Positions 62,459-64,000 of a DNA stretch of 64,000 bases are shown one piece after another (positions within the stretch are counted from its first letter, which is position 1; every line of letters starts with the position of its first letter). The position numbers and the translations under genes were made by a program. The stretch is from an uncultured Kordiimonas sp. (lineage in GTDB: Bacteria; Pseudomonadota; Alphaproteobacteria; Sphingomonadales; Kordiimonadaceae): the NCBI GenBank assembly GCA_947492375.1, contig CANLMI010000004.1, positions 62,001 through 126,000 of the forward strand, given 5' to 3'. The notes beneath the pieces were generated by a model. The model was not told the origin of the DNA. It saw only the letters and a program-made list of their open reading frames with translations, and did no database searches.

Positions 62459-64000
62459 ACCGGCCTATAGTATTTTGAGTTTCAGGTATCACCCGAACAG
62501 TAACCGCTCTTGATTTGTCAAAATATTTATTAGTAACGTCTTTCAGGTCTACGGGCTCGATATCCAACAGGGTTAATTTTTGATCATAGTGCCAGCGGAT
62601 ACTTTCTGGTGCACTTTGAAGGCTTTGGATCAATCCGAGCCAATACCCATTGTTTTGTTTGGCACTTTCTATCTGTTCAATGAGAGGTTTACGTGCGCGA
62701 AGGAGTTCATCGGCGGTTACTTCATTTTTTTTCAATTCTTCAATAGTTTCATGAAAAATATTAGATATCGATTCTATATCAGCAACCTTTACATCGCTTC
62801 CAACGACAAAATAGCCATAGCCATCGTATGTTGACGATGAAGAATTGCCCGCACCAGGAGCGTATGAAGCGCCCAGAGCCTCACGGATAGTGTCACGTAA
62901 TCTATTTTGAATGATACGTGACAAAAGATTTAGCCGCATAACATCAATAAAGTTACCTGAGTCGTCTGTTGGCCAATATATTTGTATAACAGCCTGATCT
63001 GAATCACCTTTGTGCGTGATCGTTACGGTCTGGCCTTTGGCGGGAAACGAAACGGCTTTTCTGTCGTAATCTTCAAATGTTTGACGGCGTTCGGGCAGAG
63101 CCCCAAATGTTTTTGACACGGCTTCGATGATGTCTGCTTCGTCGAGGTCTCCAACAAAGGTTAATTCAATCGCACTTTCTTCGCGTGCTGTTTTGATTAG
63201 GGTGGCAAAGTCTTGAACCTTCAAGTTCAGCAGTTCTTCTTTGCTTTGCAGGTAAAACCTTGGGTCATTATCATAAATATATTTGCCAATATTATTTTGC
63301 AAAACTTGCCCCGGTGTAGTGCTTGCATTGGCATATATGCTCTCTATTACACGTTTATACTGTCCATAAGCCTCAGGGCGGTACGCCGGATCAGTCATAT
63401 AGGCTGCCCACAATTGAAGCTGTTGCAAGATATCGCGCGGTATAACGGCACCGCTCATAACATATGAGTCACCTCCGACACCAAGTGAAGGGCTCACAGT
63501 TTTTCCTGCGTGTAGTCTGTTTATTTCTTCGATATCATGCAGGCCCAAGCCGCCGCTTGTAAATGCGAATGGCCCCAGGCTATCTATTCCAGCTAATTCT
63601 TTTGGAATATCGGTAAAGCCCCGGCCAAAACGAAGGAGAATTTGTACGGTGTTATCCTGAAAGTCTGTTTTTTTCAGATTTACCATTAAGTTATTAGAGA
63701 ATCTGATTTTAACAGCGTTTAAATCTTTATCGAGTTCGCGGTGTATAACTTTGCCAGCAGGACCAAAATCTGTGTAGGCAAATGTATTTAAACTAAGCTC
63801 TTCAGGTGGGGTGAGTTGATCTTGTCGAGCGGTTAAAACTAGCTTGGTAATTTGTTCTGAGTTGTCCGCAACCGAATTATTAAGCTGAAGATAATATTTT
63901 GCACTTTTATCTCCCCAGAACTTTAGAAACACATTGTGCACTGTTTCTGGCGTGATGTGGTTTTTAAAGCCTAAATAGCCTTTCAGGTCTTCTGCTGGAT
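62457..64000 (-). CDS. M16-family metallopeptidase, C-terminal part (cut by window edge)
   Basis: The frame runs without a stop to the right edge (first visible residues AEDLKGYLGFKNHITPE), so the start is outside. About 514 residues are visible. They contain M16 C-terminal domains: DFGPAGKVIHRELDKDLN, VTLRFG-like beta sheets, SIYANASTTPGQVLQNN, IELTFVGDLDEADIIEAVSKTFG and ANSSSSTYDGYGYF. The zinc motif HxxEH is not in this part. Full family members of this type are near 950 residues, so roughly half is seen. Probably a periplasmic zinc protease. Confidence 0.88.
   Translation of the reverse strand, partial: PAEDLKGYLGFKNHITPETVHNVFLKFWGDKSAKYYLQLNNSVADNSEQITKLVLTARQDQLTPPEELSLNTFAYTDFGPAGKVIHRELDKDLNAVKIRFSNNLMVNLKKTDFQDNTVQILLRFGRGFTDIPKELAGIDSLGPFAFTSGGLGLHDIEEINRLHAGKTVSPSLGVGGDSYVMSGAVIPRDILQQLQLWAAYMTDPAYRPEAYGQYKRVIESIYANASTTPGQVLQNNIGKYIYDNDPRFYLQSKEELLNLKVQDFATLIKTAREESAIELTFVGDLDEADIIEAVSKTFGALPERRQTFEDYDRKAVSFPAKGQTVTITHKGDSDQAVIQIYWPTDDSGNFIDVMRLNLLSRIIQNRLRDTIREALGASYAPGAGNSSSSTYDGYGYFVVGSDVKVADIESISNIFHETIEELKKNEVTADELLRARKPLIEQIESAKQNNGYWLGLIQSLQSAPESIRWHYDQKLTLLDIEPVDLKDVTNKYFDKSRAVTVRVIPETQNTIGR

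Noticed and set aside
1-64000. CRISPR array
   Set aside because: No regularly spaced repeat family of the right size is visible and no cas gene is present; the repeats noted are pairs only.

Overview
The window looks like a chromosome segment of an alphaproteobacterium that is fairly AT-rich by eye. The order rpmH-rnpA-yidD-yidC-engB, the RepB/ParB-type proteins and the protein families on the right support this placement; I cannot name a genus. It falls into two parts. Positions 1 to about 42.37 kb are a large integrated mobile region. Positions 42.32-64 kb are ordinary housekeeping chromosome. The junction is a tRNA-Arg(ACG) gene on the minus strand (42319-42395). The last codons of an intact large serine recombinase (40776-42368) run into the 3' half of this tRNA. 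I found no second copy of the tRNA end to the left, so the other boundary is probably outside the window.

The mobile region is layered. An older conjugative layer is partly decayed: a VirD4/TraG coupling protein (998-2623) with two in-frame stops, a frameshifted membrane gene before it, a large serine recombinase (11179-12804) with two in-frame stops, and an intact MobC-like protein and HUH relaxase (12801-14617). A younger, intact layer (34.9-42.4 kb) carries a second VirD4-like ATPase, a ThiF/E1-like protein, several small proteins, a JAMM (JAB) metalloprotease and the intact recombinase. A small resolvase with its own site array, a three-gene recombinase-ParB-RepB unit, a catalytic-domain-only tyrosine recombinase, a Fic protein and ArdA antirestriction fill the spaces between. 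No mating-pore genes are visible, so mobilization rather than self-transfer is the safer reading.

The cargo is defence-like. (1) 2756-5910: an EACC1-like small protein followed by a caspase fused to a RelA/SpoT (p)ppGpp-synthetase-like domain and a TPR-like tail; just downstream is a 35-residue peptide gene with its own sigma70 promoter. (2) 20.9-31.6 kb: a DNA 7-deazaguanine (dpd-like) island. Its minus-strand operon holds a DpdA-like transglycosylase flanked by two DGQQR-box (DpdB/DndB-like) proteins, a YaaA/DUF6884-like protein and QueC. A decayed queD lies divergently beside it. A convergent plus-strand cluster has an unknown protein, a HAD phosphatase, a small conserved protein, a divergent DndB-like protein and a PD-(D/E)XK nuclease. 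I infer that the minus strand makes and inserts preQ0-type bases into DNA and that the plus strand is the restriction or control arm; I do not recognise this plus-strand set from the standard dpd clusters. (3) 37.2-39.8 kb: an E1-JAB ubiquitin-like module embedded in the integrative element.

The right part contains a lipoprotein, a DmpA-type peptidase, a histidine kinase, the rpmH operon with a strong promoter and an internal terminator, an HPt protein, a three-domain FKBP lipoprotein, a FemAB-like transferase, membrane transporters, a cysE-cysK pair, PlsC, PilZ, an ArsR-carbonic anhydrase-SulP bicarbonate cluster and the C-terminal part of an M16 peptidase cut by the window edge.
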